A stretch of DNA of 27,903 bases from Asterionellopsis glacialis (taxonomy: Eukaryota; Bacillariophyta; Plagiogrammaphyceae; Rhaphoneidales; Asterionellopsidaceae): positions 1-27,903 of the forward strand of contig WKLE02000314.1 in assembly GCA_014885115.2 (NCBI GenBank). Direction: 5' to 3'. A program made the translations under genes and the position numbers. Position 1 is the first letter of the stretch, and each line of letters starts with the position of its first letter. The notes under the pieces are model-generated. The model did no database searches and was not told the DNA's origin. It saw only the letters and a list, made by a program, of their open reading frames with translations. Shown here in pieces: positions 19,566 to 27,903 of the stretch.

Positions 19566-20211
19566 AGGCAGGACAGACTTTTGCTACCATTGCCTTTAAA
19601 AGCCTTTCTGATGAAAGACCATCCTTCGTAAGGATGGTCAACTATTATAAACAAATGTGGATACATAGATCCCACGTACTGGCTCCTCTAATTAAGCTAC
19701 AAGGTAAAGGGGTTAGGTTCAAATGGGAAAAGGAACAACAAACAGTATTTGACAATAGAAAGAAAATTATAGCCAAAGAAGTACTGCTGTCCTACCTGGA
19801 CTTTCACAAACCTTTCCACATATATACCATTATCAGTAAATACCAACTTGGTATGGTTATCACCCAGGATGACAAGCCTATAGTATTCTACAGTAGGAAG
19901 CTTACCAACACCCAAACAAAATACAACACTCGCAATCAAGAATTATTATCAATCATAGAAGTGCTCAGAGAGTACCAGTACCTCCTACTCAGTCACTGTA
20001 TGATTTTACATACAAACGAACTGAATGCCATGCACAATGGTGATGGTTTGTAGAAGAATTTGCACCCAAAATACATTATGTAAAAGGCAAACATATTATA
20101 GTCACAGACAAGCTTTCCCACCTTGATCTAATTGATACTGACGTGGAAGCTGTTCCAGAATGCTATATCACTGATGAAGATATGGTGGAAATGTACATCC
20201 TTACATGCTAA
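19562..20211 (+). pseudogene. Ty3/gypsy pol fragment: end of RT and RNase H
   Basis: The 163-codon open frame includes VNYYKQMWIHRSHVLAPLIK (the region after gypsy RT motif C), then KWEKEQQTVFD, then RNase H: TIISKYQLGMVITQDDKPIV, FYSRKLTNTQTKYNTRNQEL and LSIIEVLREYQYLLL. The canonical TDAS of RNase H has become TIIS, so a catalytic Asp is lost. A TAG at 20051 and a frameshift lead to WFVEEFAPKIHYVKGKHIIV and TDKLSHLD, the usual linker to integrase. The catalytic part of the RT is absent, so the element is 5'-truncated. Confidence 0.8.
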
Positions 20212-21155
20212 TGCAATGGTACCATACATACTTATGTCATCCCGGTAAGACCCAAACCAAAGAGACAATCCAACAGCACTTATGGTGGCCCAAACTACGT
20301 GAACAGGTAACAACCTACTGCAAAACTTGCCACACCTGTCAACTGGACAAGACTTAAAGTAAAAAGAATGAACACCTGCCATGTGTAGATTGCATAGGAC
20401 CCTATACTATGAAAAGAAGAGGTCATAAGGATCTCACTCTATGCTATGATACTATGATCAACCCAGCTACTGGATGGTTTGAGATTGCCCCTTGGTCCAA
20501 AAGGAGCAGTATCAAAATTGCAAACATCGTAGAACAACAGTGGTTTGCACAATACGCAAAGCCTGCGCAAGTCACATTAGACCAAGGCATGGAATTCATG
20601 AAGGACTTCTGTAGTATGTTAGATGACAAGTATCACATCAAGTGTAAACTGATCGCTACCTGTAACCAACACGCAAATGTTATTTTGGAGAGGATACATC
20701 AAGTAGTGGGTAATATGGTACAAACCCAGGAGGTACAACATTGTACCGCAGAAAACCCCTGGGCCGGTGTACTAGCTGCCATAGCATACGCCGTAGGTTC
20801 CACTTATCATACTACTCTCCAAGCTCTGCCTTGCCAGCTAGTTTTCAGTAGAGATATGATATTTAATGTTCAACACGAAGCAAACTGGGAACACATACAT
20901 AGTAGGAAACAAGCTAGGATTGCTAGCAACAATCCATGTGAGAATGCTAAGAAAATTGAACACGATTACAGAGTAGGTGATAAAGCCTTATTAGAGAAGG
21001 ATTGGTCCATCCCGCATAAATACAAATGACCTTGGGATGGCCCAATCACAGCACATCAAAATGGTACAGTAACATTACAACGCAGATCAGTACTTGACAG
21101 AATCAATATTTGTTGAGTTAAGCCCTACCACGCTGCTGCTGCTGCTGCTGCTGCG
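20212..21155 (+). pseudogene. Ty3/gypsy integrase
   Basis: Integrase inserts element cDNA. The HHCC zinc domain is present: HTYLCHPGKTQTKETIQQH, then CKTCHTCQ (about 20222-20345). A TAA interrupts at about 20356. The core carries VDCIGPY (first Asp, about 20388-20408), TLDQGMEF (second Asp, about 20576-20599) and VILERIHQ (Glu, about 20679-20702). The second Asp and the Glu are separated by 35 residues, the canonical D,35E spacing. MINPATGW has Asn where Asp is usual. After TGA at 21027, the C-terminal GPITAHQNGTVTLQRRSVLD and VKPYH still read through. The frame ends in a run of alanines from a GCT repeat. Confidence 0.85.
21130..21153 (+). repeat. GCT trinucleotide repeat
   Basis: About eight GCT units follow CCACG and encode poly-Ala at the end of the decayed integrase frame. 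Confidence 0.85.
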
Positions 21156-21156
21156 T

Positions 21157-21594
21157 AAGATGTCCCTGTACTAGATTGCTAGACATGGGGGCAAGTGCAG
21201 TAGGTGAGTCATGAAACTTGCGCAATGATGTCAATTAACTGTAGTCTGGACATACTGTGGCATGATGATGTCACAGATGAGGACAGAAGAGATGATGTGA
21301 TGATGTCACCAAGCAGACAGGTGCACACATGCAGTGATTCACCATGTACATAAAATCAACTCTGCAGCAGAAGCATGATGCATCATGCCAGAACACAATG
21401 ACGCACCAGTCTGGCGGACTCTCATTGGCTGCCTCAGGGAGTTTGGTTGACATGGTAAAACCAAACTCTGTTGGAACCAAACTCTAAGTAGATTGGCTGT
21501 AGAATCCTTTACTGAAAATAGGTCAAGAAGACAAATCAGTGGATTGTCAGGTATTTTTAGAGACTAGTCAAAATAGCTCATAATTTATTCACTC
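21157..21594. other. Non-coding DNA after gypsy pol; possible 3' UTR or LTR
   Basis: No gene is supported. TGATGATGTCAC occurs twice (near 21264 and 21299). A 10-bp perfect hairpin GAGTTTGGTT/AACCAAACTC lies at 21439-21468, with its right arm repeated at 21475-21484. This could be the gypsy 3' end, but no matching left LTR is in the window. Confidence 0.4.
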
Positions 21595-21597
21595 TAA
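21595..21597. repeat. Left TAA target duplication of the Harbinger element
   Basis: TAA directly precedes the left terminal repeat and recurs directly after the right one (25237-25239). A 3-bp TWA duplication is characteristic of PIF/Harbinger. Confidence 0.85.
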
Positions 21598-21646
21598 GGC
21601 CCGTTCTGTCAAGAGATTTTTCTGCCTATTTTTTTTCTCTATTTTG
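21598..21646 (+). repeat. Left terminal inverted repeat of Harbinger
   Basis: GGCCCGTTCTGTCAAGAGA is followed by TTTTTCTGCCTATTTTTTTT. The first 19 bases are a perfect complement of the right end. Confidence 0.9.
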
Positions 21647-21669
21647 TCCCTCTTATCCGGGTTCCATCG

Positions 21670-21696
21670 CAAAATAGGCTTCTCTTGACAGAAAGG
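21670..21696 (-). repeat. Third, internal copy of the Harbinger terminal repeat
   Basis: AAAATAGGCTTCTCTTGACAGAAAGG reads, on plus, like the right end of the element (AAAATAGGA...TTCTCTTGACAGAACGG). It is therefore inverted relative to the left end at 21598. The first 100 bases thus form a near-palindrome of their own. TCTCTTGACAGAA at 21681-21693 is exact. Confidence 0.75.
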
Positions 21697-21818
21697 AAAC
21701 CGACCGGCCTTCGATATTTTTTCCGCCAAGCCAACCAAACTTAGGCTGGATCTTGCCTCCCGCCTCCCACACATCTCTCCAAACTGACCGACAACGTAAA
21801 CCTCCCTCTTTCAATAAT

Positions 21819-23476
21819 ATGGCGGAAATCATGGCTGACACTCGTCAGCAACTCCTTCTTGATCCAAATATTTACATAAAATCAGAGAAATGGAACAAAA
21901 TGCTGCACGATGCAGGGGACGAGTTGAACGACGACCAAAAGCCCAGTTGAAAAAGAAATCGGACAAGAGATTCCACTTCAAGATTCATTTTGCTGGGTGC
22001 TTCTACCCTGATCTGTATAAGTTGGCTGATATGCTCTTTATTGTCTTCCAACAGGATGACAAGGGCAGTAAGTGGTTCAAAAAACTGCCGAACAACAAGA
22101 GTGATTGTGTGCACAAGATAGGCAAATGGATTGCGGAAAACAGGACACGTGTTGAACGTGCTGACATCCACACTCATCAATTGAATGAGCTGAAAGCTTT
22201 GCTGATGAATGATGATTATAAGGATAGGGGTGTTCTGTACTACCTTCCGCAGAAAACTTTAATTTCACACTTCTTCAAGTTATGGGGAGAAAAAGATGCT
22301 GATCTATTCAAACCAACAACAGATGATATTTTGCGTCTCTTGGGAATTATGCTTACTAATGAGGAGACAAGGGAATTTATTCCTGACATTCTTGGTACAC
22401 GTCGAAGGGAAAAACGAAGGCACAACCTTGACTCAGCCGTGCCTCGGGCAGCTGCAGCGTGGGTTCTCCTTCTCACAAAATATATCAATGAGGAAGTCAT
22501 TGTCGTGGCAGGAAGACAGGAAGACTTCATCAAGTGAATCAATCAATGGGCAGAAGTGGATGATTTCTATGCGCAGCACGATACCTTTAACTCCAACAAT
22601 ACTGAAAGGATAAAACTTCCATGGACTAAAAAGCTTCTCAAAGAGGTACTGAAAGTTGGGAGAGGTGACTATGAAACAATGATGGTTTCCTACACGCAGG
22701 GCACTGGTGGTGGACCTGGCGCTCCAGAAAACTTCGCTGATTGTAAGGAACGCGATGAATCATATATCTTAAACTACACTCCTCAGAAGACCGCGATGCT
22801 TTATCTTACAACTGTATTCATGTGGGACAAAACACATGATTTCCCACTTAAACCTGCAGTCGGAAAAATGGATGATGGGCACAAAGATGAAACGTACGGG
22901 GATGCCGGTAACAATTTTACTACTCCAGCCACTGGTAGCAGTGGAAAGAAATCTACAGGAAGAAGAGATTCACAAATTGCTGCCGCCATTCAAGATTTGA
23001 GCACACAGCGGAAGGAATTTATGGAAACAATCACGGGAAAAATTTACGAAGGGACAAATGCCATCTCAGAAACATGCTCTGAGAAGCAGCACAAACTTGT
23101 AATGCAAATGAGGGAGACAAGAGATTCAATAAAAGACTTAAAGAATAATTTGGATGACTTGAAGGCAAAGCGTAAACTTTGTGAAGATAAATACGCTGAC
23201 AACACAAAAAAGAAGAAGAAGAAACTGAAAAAGATATCTGTTGAGTATCACAATCACGAAAGGATGATTGCAACATTGTCGATGACGCTGATGCAGTACA
23301 GCAAGGACCTGGAGAAACTTAATGAAGATGACACGAGCAAGGCCCTTAGGTATGGTGGAGATGGAAGCAACAGCAGCAGTGATGACAGTGATGGCAGCAA
23401 AGACAGTAGCACTGACAGTAGCACTGACAGTGAAGGCTGTAGCAATGGCAGTAGCAGTAAAGATAAAAATGATTAA
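21819..23476 (+). pseudogene. Harbinger ORF1, accessory protein (one frameshift, one internal TGA)
   Basis: I start it at the ATG at 21819 (MAEIMADTRQQLLLDPNIYI). A one-base shift near 21940-21950 moves the frame to KKKSDKRFHFKIHFAGCFYP. That frame runs to 23476 with a single TGA at 22535-22537, for about 550 residues in all. The middle has KLPWTKKLLKEVLKVG and SYTQGTGGGPGAPENFADCK (about 22614-22740). The C-terminal third is a likely coiled coil (about 22965-23320) with a KKKKKKLKK run, ending in a Ser/Asp-rich acidic tail. By position it is the partner protein of the transposase. I see no clear Myb/SANT Trp triad, so its fold is open. Confidence 0.65.
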
Positions 23477-23537
23477 TAAAGTTTAGATGTTGGCAGTAGC
23501 AGTAAAGATAAAAATTGATTAATAAAGTTTAAATGTT
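23447..23537. repeat. Tandem duplication of 45/46 bp at the gene junction
   Basis: Unit 1 (23447-23491) and unit 2 (23492-23537) start GGCAGTAGCAGTAAAGATAA and contain GATTAATAAAGTTT. They differ by one inserted T and one G-to-A change. Unit 1 includes the ORF1 stop codon. Both units carry AATAAA, so the ORF1 polyadenylation-type signal is doubled. Unit 2 ends just before the end of the transposase frame on the other strand (23559). Confidence 0.85.
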
Positions 23538-23558
23538 GGCATATGAGTTCGTAATCTA

Positions 23559-25042
23559 TCAACGTGAATCTAATACTCTGTTATTATTACCAAACCAGTT
23601 TACTGGAGTTCGAATGAGCTTCTTCCATGCTATGTTGTCACACAGAGTTTGTCGAATGTTGCAGCCCAACTTCCTCACTTCTGTAACCAACTTAGAGGGT
23701 CTTCCACCAGAAAGACGATTCCCATTTGCATCTAGACAAACATCTTCCTTGCCGCCATGCACTCCAATATTATCAATGGATGGATAAACAGCCATAAAAC
23801 TCCGGTGATCTTCATCAAAGATGGACATTTCCATATAAGACGAAGAAGCTGAAGCCTGGTCTTCTCGCCAATCAACAATGAAGTTGTTCAACCGCATGCA
23901 TGCGTCAATGACATTGACATTATGCTTCAAAGAGAACCTGAGTGGGCTCCAGAGAATGCCCCAACTCAAGTCAATCTCCCCAAAGGCACACTCCACTACG
24001 ATTTGTGAAGAAGAGTGGAAGTAGTTGTAGTTGTCTTCAGCAGTACCATGAAGGCGTAATTAAAAAGGACCTTATTGCGTACGCCGATTCCATCGGCAAG
24101 CTTCTTCCAGTTATCCATGAGCCATTTGTAGAAAGCACTGTTCCTGAACAACGTAGAGTCATGTTCAGCACCACAATTAATGATGTTGCAATAGATAATG
24201 CGTTTCTTTTTATCAACAATGGCCTGGACGTTGATTCCGTAGTACCCCTTTCGGCTAAAGTAAGTGGACGGGTCGCTCTTGTTCTTCAGATCTCTTTTCA
24301 TTGATGGCTTCCTAATTTTTACAACACATCCATCAATAGCACCAATACATCCATTGATAACTCGTTTTGATGCATTTGAAAAGTCCAATGCAACTTTACG
24401 TATTCTCTCTTTGTCCTCGCAATAATCGATGCCATTGATCTTGACAAGGCGGTCGTCAAGGATCCAGTCCTTGATTACTTTGTGAAAGATCTCATATGCT
24501 GTAGAGAATCCAACATCAAACAAGAGAGAAAGATCCATGTAAGATCCACCTGCCAAAAACCTAAGTGTAAGCGCAAGTTTCACTTCCCCAGATACAAACC
24601 CTCCTGTTGTCTTCTCATGAGCATGTAGAATGTTCGTTTGGTACAACTGGTCGGAATCAACTACGTTTGCGTCTCCATTTGAGAAATCACATAAATAATC
24701 CTCACTCTTGAAATCCCGTTCACCAACATTTTCAATAATGCACTGACACAAATAATCAAAGCAGTCTCTCTCCATGCAGAAGTACCAACGGAACTGTCGA
24801 TCTGTAAAATTGTCCTGGAAGGCCGTCCAATTTCTCCATTGACGGCATCTTCTGTTAGGTACCGCTGCCCGCTTCTGTTCATTGACCTTGTGCATCCTCT
24901 GTAACATCTTCAGCAACACGATATCCTCCATGTCATTCCACTGTTCTACTGCTGCAAGAAGCATTTTCACGAAGTCCCTTTTAACTCGTTTTCCATGATT
25001 GTTTCTATCCTTCATGCGGGGGTTCGACCGATGCCGCGTCAT
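23559..25042 (-). pseudogene. Harbinger DDE transposase (HARBI1-like nuclease family), two frameshifts
   Basis: The ATG at 25042 opens an intact frame of about 317 residues. Basic and Trp-containing segments come first. A helix-turn-helix-like stretch follows (KLALTLRFLAGGSYMDLSLL, residues 155-174). Next are GCIGAIDGCVVKIRKP with the first catalytic Asp (about 237), FSRKGYYGINVQAI, and CGAEHDSTLFRNSAFY with the second Asp (about 295). At about 24091 the frame shifts to SAYAIRSFLITP. Near 24050 it shifts again to HGTAEDNYNYFHSSSQ and VVECAFGEIDLSWGIL, which holds the catalytic Glu (about 23991-23993). It ends at 23559. The DDE triad and C-terminal domain are all present, so only the two indels inactivate it, unless they are assembly errors. 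Confidence 0.88.
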
Positions 25043-25094
25043 TATCTTATTGATATTGACCTCTCAGAAAGTCCAAGATTTAAAAATAGATTTG

Positions 25095-25167
25095 AAAATA
25101 GATCCGGAAACCCCCTCGAAAAAAGGCAAATCTGAGGGGGGTTTCCATCCTTTTTTTGATCTATTTT
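25095..25167 (-). promoter_or_regulatory. Long hairpin upstream of the transposase gene
   Basis: GGAAACCCCCTC (25106-25117) pairs with GAGGGGGGTTTCC (25134-25146) apart from one extra G. The outer arms AAAATAGATC (25095-25104) and GATCTATTTT (25158-25167) pair perfectly. It lies between the transposase start and the right terminal repeat, where the promoter or transposase-binding sites would be. AAATAGATC recurs near 25193. Confidence 0.6.
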
Positions 25168-25189
25168 GTAAGCGTGAAGGACAGACTTC

Positions 25190-25236
25190 AAAAATAGATC
25201 AAAAATAGGACAAAAATTCTCTTGACAGAACGGGCC
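25190..25236 (-). repeat. Right terminal inverted repeat of Harbinger
   Basis: It ends TCTCTTGACAGAACGGGCC, the exact complement of the left 19 bases, followed by TAA. Confidence 0.9.
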
Positions 25237-25239
25237 TAA
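25237..25239. repeat. Right TAA target duplication of the Harbinger element
   Basis: TAA directly follows the right terminal repeat, matching 21595-21597. Confidence 0.85.
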
Positions 25240-25314
25240 CAAACTCAATCTATGTTCCTATCACTTTTCAATATTGTTGTCAGCATAGTGCAGTACTCAC
25301 TGAAGAGTATAGGG

Positions 25315-25809
25315 CTACCTTCTCAACATCCACATTTGTGACCCATTCATGTCATACATTGATTGAATGGTCTTAGTGCCATACTCATCAATTTTTGGAA
25401 TAGCCCATGTTTGCCTGTAGGATGACCTGGCAGAACAGTTAAGTAATTTGTAGAGTGGACTTTGGTTGTTGTTTTCATTGTCACTAGCACCTAAAGCCAC
25501 TGAAAAAATTTGTGTCCACTTGTAATCTTTTGCTGTTTGTCTAATTTTGTCCACATCAGGAAATTTGGGAATGGACACTAGATTAACGAATCCTCTGGTG
25601 ACACCATCATATGATAGTAGGTGTTTTTGGTAACCATTTTTGTTTTTTGTTTTAATCGTCAGACAAAAGGACTCTTTGGTTTTAGCGTTTGGTGATATGG
25701 GTAGAGCTGGTTTTGTGGGTAGAGTTGATTTCACCTCTTTAGACTGTTCCTGGTTGACTTTGGCCAAAATTGTATGCAACACAGATTTCAATTTTTGTGG
25801 ATCTACATT
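25315..25809 (-). pseudogene. Unrecognised reading frame, about 160 residues
   Basis: The minus frame runs from about 25809 (after an in-frame TGA) to a stop at 25315. It reads KQNVDPQKLKSVLHTILAKV, then NQEQSKEVKSTLPTKPALPI, then LTIKTKNKNGYQKHLLSYDG and KIRQTAKDYKWTQIFSVALG, ending NGSQMWMLRR. There is no ATG at its start. A second frame just upstream (PYEAPPPFSENK, about 25815-25850) looks like a continuation after a frameshift. The composition is protein-like and unlike the T-rich interior elsewhere. I do not recognise a domain. It lies between Harbinger and LINE copy 3 and could be a broken host gene or part of another element. Confidence 0.4.
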
Positions 25810-25861
25810 TTGTTTTCAGAGAATGGAGGTGGAGCCTCATATGGACTTCAGCATTGGTTGA

Positions 25862-26079
25862 AGAAGGAGGGTTTCAATCCTGAACATAACAAGGTTAGTT
25901 GTTGTGGCTTCTGCTGAGGACAAATGGTGACCTTTATTGGATGTTTGGTCACTACTATCTTTGTTTCTATCATCCAAATTTTTTTCACAAGTTATTATTT
26001 AATTGTTCTTTATTATACCATTCATTAAATATTTGTCTAAATGAGAGTTACAACCAGAAAAAGCAAGTGGTATAAAAAA
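25862..26079. other. AT-rich DNA with nothing recognised
   Basis: I see no gene, RNA or repeat here. It is probably the target-side flank of LINE copy 3. Confidence 0.4.
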
Positions 26080-27903
26080 GATTAATAACTTTTGAATTTA
26101 TTTGTTAATTGCTGTAGCTACTTATAACCATAGAAATCCAGTCTACTCGTGATGACCACCTGGACCATCAAGGTTGGGGTTTTACTTAGTGTAAAACATT
26201 GATTGTGCTCAGTCTGGTTGAAATTGAAAGTAATGATTAATCATCTGCATACCTTTAATGCCCATGATTGTGCATGTTTGATGTTATTCAGAATAGCCAG
26301 TCGCCATGTTGAAACCCAATTTTGTAATTGTGTTGTTGCCACGTCTTCTGTGTGTTGTTTGACAGTGTCATAGAATATATCTTTGTCCCTTGATAATACT
26401 TTGTCTTTGAATTGGTAAAGTGCTTTCATCTTGTTGAGAATTCTTTCTCTGGTTATAGCTTGTCGTGAAGAATTATTGATGCCATGTTTTATGGAATTTC
26501 TGGTGTGCCAATAACTGGGATACCAAGTAAATATGATACGGCACATGGTGATTGTCCATGTCTGACCAGTAGCATAATGCTGGTCCTGCAGATGTGACCA
26601 CTTCAGAGCAAAACGTCCATGCATTATTTGTATCCATCCTATTTCAGATTGCGTATCATATAAATCAGTAATGAGAAGTGTTGGAGGATTGCATAGTGAT
26701 CCAAACAAGCGTTCAATTTCAAATAAGAGGGTATCACAAATCATTGGGTTGGATTTCATCTTGTCACATTGTGCTCAAATCTCTTGCAAAAGGAGATTTC
26801 TCTTTTGTTGTAAATCAGGATTTGTGCACTGAAAGTGATGTAATGTATCTTCTTTGACTGTTTTGCATGCTGGGCAATTTGGATCTGTAGTTTGGTCATA
26901 TCTGGAGACTAACGGATTGAGTGAGATGTGAGAATGAACTAGTTTGACAAGAACTGGGTGCTTTTGGGATAGTGTCAATAACACAATGGAATGAGTATTG
27001 GTATTGATGGAGCAATAACATGTTGAAGATAGATTATGACAGCTCTGTATATATTCAAATAATGCTGGGGCATGGCAAGCAAACCGAATTGTTGATGGAT
27101 ATTTTCCGTTGCACGTAGTCTTGTTGATATTAAGCTGGACCCGGTTGCACAGGAACTGGATGCCTTGGAACAGGTTGGGAGGACAGTCGGTTTGGTGGAC
27201 CTGGCCAGCTAGATGATCAGCTTCAACATTTAGTTTTGCTGGAAGAGGTATATCATTAAATGAACATTCATCATCCTGGTGGCCGTGGACATGTAAAAAA
27301 GGGTATTCTGTTAATGTAGACAGTGGATTGCAGATCATTTGGATAACATTCCAATCACTAGCTAGAGTTGAGTTGGCAGTACTGTAAGCTGTCTGTCTGA
27401 TGTTGTCAATGCCGGTTAGTAAAGATTTCCTGTCGGTATATTGCTGCAATTGAATATTTTCATTCCAGTCTAAATTGTGGTAGAGTTTCAGTAAATGGAG
27501 GAAGGTTACCCAAGACAAACATCCATATGCTTCAGCGCGCATTGAATTCCCCACGGAACATCCATATGCCCAGCCTGAGCAAGAGAAGATACGTGTACCT
27601 TGACTTGTAGCTGCAACCCAGCCAAACGTACCATTACTGGAGTTGGATACTGAGCTGTTGCTTGTTATTACTCTGGAGTGAAAGGTAATAAATTGAACAA
27701 TATCCTCTATGGGGACTTGGAGTTGGAGGAATTGTAGCAGCTGTTTTGTCCATTCTGGTTGTGTCTCAATAAATTCTGTGAAGGAGGAATGACAAGGTAT
27801 TGCAGAATAGCTTCAGGAGAGTATGTTGGCAATATACCATCCGAGTAAATGTTGTATGGGATCCATCAGAAGGGAATCCCATGCCTCTCTGCACATAATT
27901 TCA
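26080..27903 (-). mobile_element. LINE copy 3, 3' part, running off the right edge
   Basis: On minus it covers the end of the RT-RNase H connection, RNase H, zinc finger and 3' UTR of the same LINE family as copies 1 and 2. The 3' end reads AGTAGCTACAGCAATTAACA, matching TAGCTGCAGCAATTAATAA of the others, and fades out near 26080. It has far fewer disruptions than copies 1 and 2 and is likely younger. Its 5' part and target duplication lie outside the window. Confidence 0.85.
26241..27780 (-). pseudogene. LINE copy 3 ORF2 C-terminus: RNase H and zinc finger, one TGA
   Basis: One frame is open from about 27780 to 26241 apart from a TGA at 26775-26777. RNase H starts VITSNSSVSNSSNGTFGWVA; the first Asp position is Asn, as in copy 1. 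MRAEAYG (27554-27534) carries the Glu, YTDRKSLLTGI an Asp, HVHGHQDDE follows, and NVEADHLAG the last Asp. HPVLVKLVHSHISLNPLVSR is followed by the finger CPACKTVKEDTLHHFQC (about 26876-26826). The end is QNWVSTWRLAILNNIKHAQS and then KVCR. Further upstream a frameshift separates YSPEAILQYLVIPPSQ (about 27810). This is the best view of the domain in the window. Confidence 0.8.

Larger units (their letters stand above)
21598..25236. mobile_element. PIF/Harbinger DNA transposon, 3639 bp
   Basis: Both ends carry GGCCCGTTCTGTCAAGAGA as a perfect 19-bp terminal inverted repeat, with weaker similarity for about 25 more bases. TAA flanks both sides. Inside are two convergent genes: ORF1 on plus (21819-23476) and the DDE transposase on minus (25042-23559). 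Family knowledge: PIF/Harbinger needs two proteins, the transposase and a partner that is usually Myb/SANT-like. Termini and target duplication are perfect, so the insertion looks recent compared with the LINEs, yet both genes carry frameshifts or stops. Confidence 0.92.

Noticed and set aside
19421..19675. Repetitive minus-strand protein with Thr-Pro and Lys-rich units
   Set aside because: It only reflects the short DNA repeats at 19464-19565 and has no family match.
22801..23445. Minus-strand frames opposite Harbinger ORF1, rich in Ser and Leu
   Set aside because: These are complements of the coiled-coil and Ser/Asp-rich coding sequence.
23600..25030. tRNA genes suggested by GTTCGA-type T-loop words
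   Set aside because: GTTCGA at 23608 and 25022 lies in the transposase gene and has no cloverleaf arms around it.

Overview
This window is almost entirely transposable-element DNA, mostly broken, from a eukaryotic nuclear genome. I infer a diatom or close relative. The reasons are the style of the non-LTR reverse transcriptase (a GSGQGSGNSP-type motif B and an FVDD motif C, followed by RNase H and a CxxC...HxxxC finger), a Ty3/gypsy integrase of the kind known from diatoms, AT-rich sequence, and no bacterial-style operons. No confident intact host gene is present. The organism call is from memory of family styles, not from a search.

Layout. Positions 1-5410 hold LINE copy 1: an inverted 5' end (1-291, minus strand) followed directly by the 3' part (about 300-5410, plus strand). 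From 5411 to 6524 comes flanking DNA that includes a decayed transposase-like gene on the minus strand. That gene is interrupted at 6525-6539 by LINE copy 2 and resumes at 18834. LINE copy 2 (6540-18833) has a perfect 15-bp target-site duplication. It carries a 4.8-kb LTR-flanked element without recognisable genes (6769-11550) inside its ORF1. Its own ORF1, endonuclease, reverse transcriptase, RNase H and zinc finger follow from 11551 to about 18700, with many stops and frameshifts.

From 19000 to 19560 there is non-coding DNA with short repeats. A 5'-truncated Ty3/gypsy pol (19562 to about 21155) follows, covering the end of the reverse transcriptase, RNase H and integrase. From 21598 to 25236 lies a complete PIF/Harbinger transposon. 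It has 19-bp perfect terminal inverted repeats, a TAA target duplication, an accessory ORF1 on plus and a DDE transposase on minus, converging on each other. An unrecognised minus-strand reading frame (25315 to about 25809) follows. LINE copy 3 then runs on the minus strand from about 26080 off the right edge and has the best-preserved RNase H and zinc-finger region.

The history can be read from the nesting: transposase-like gene first, then LINE copy 2, then the LTR element. The points most worth following are the LTR element with its strongly T/G-skewed non-coding interior and CRE-type TGACGTCA palindromes in LTR tandem repeats, the twin-priming-like inversion of LINE copy 1, and the Harbinger element with an extra internal copy of its terminal repeat and an accessory protein I do not recognise.
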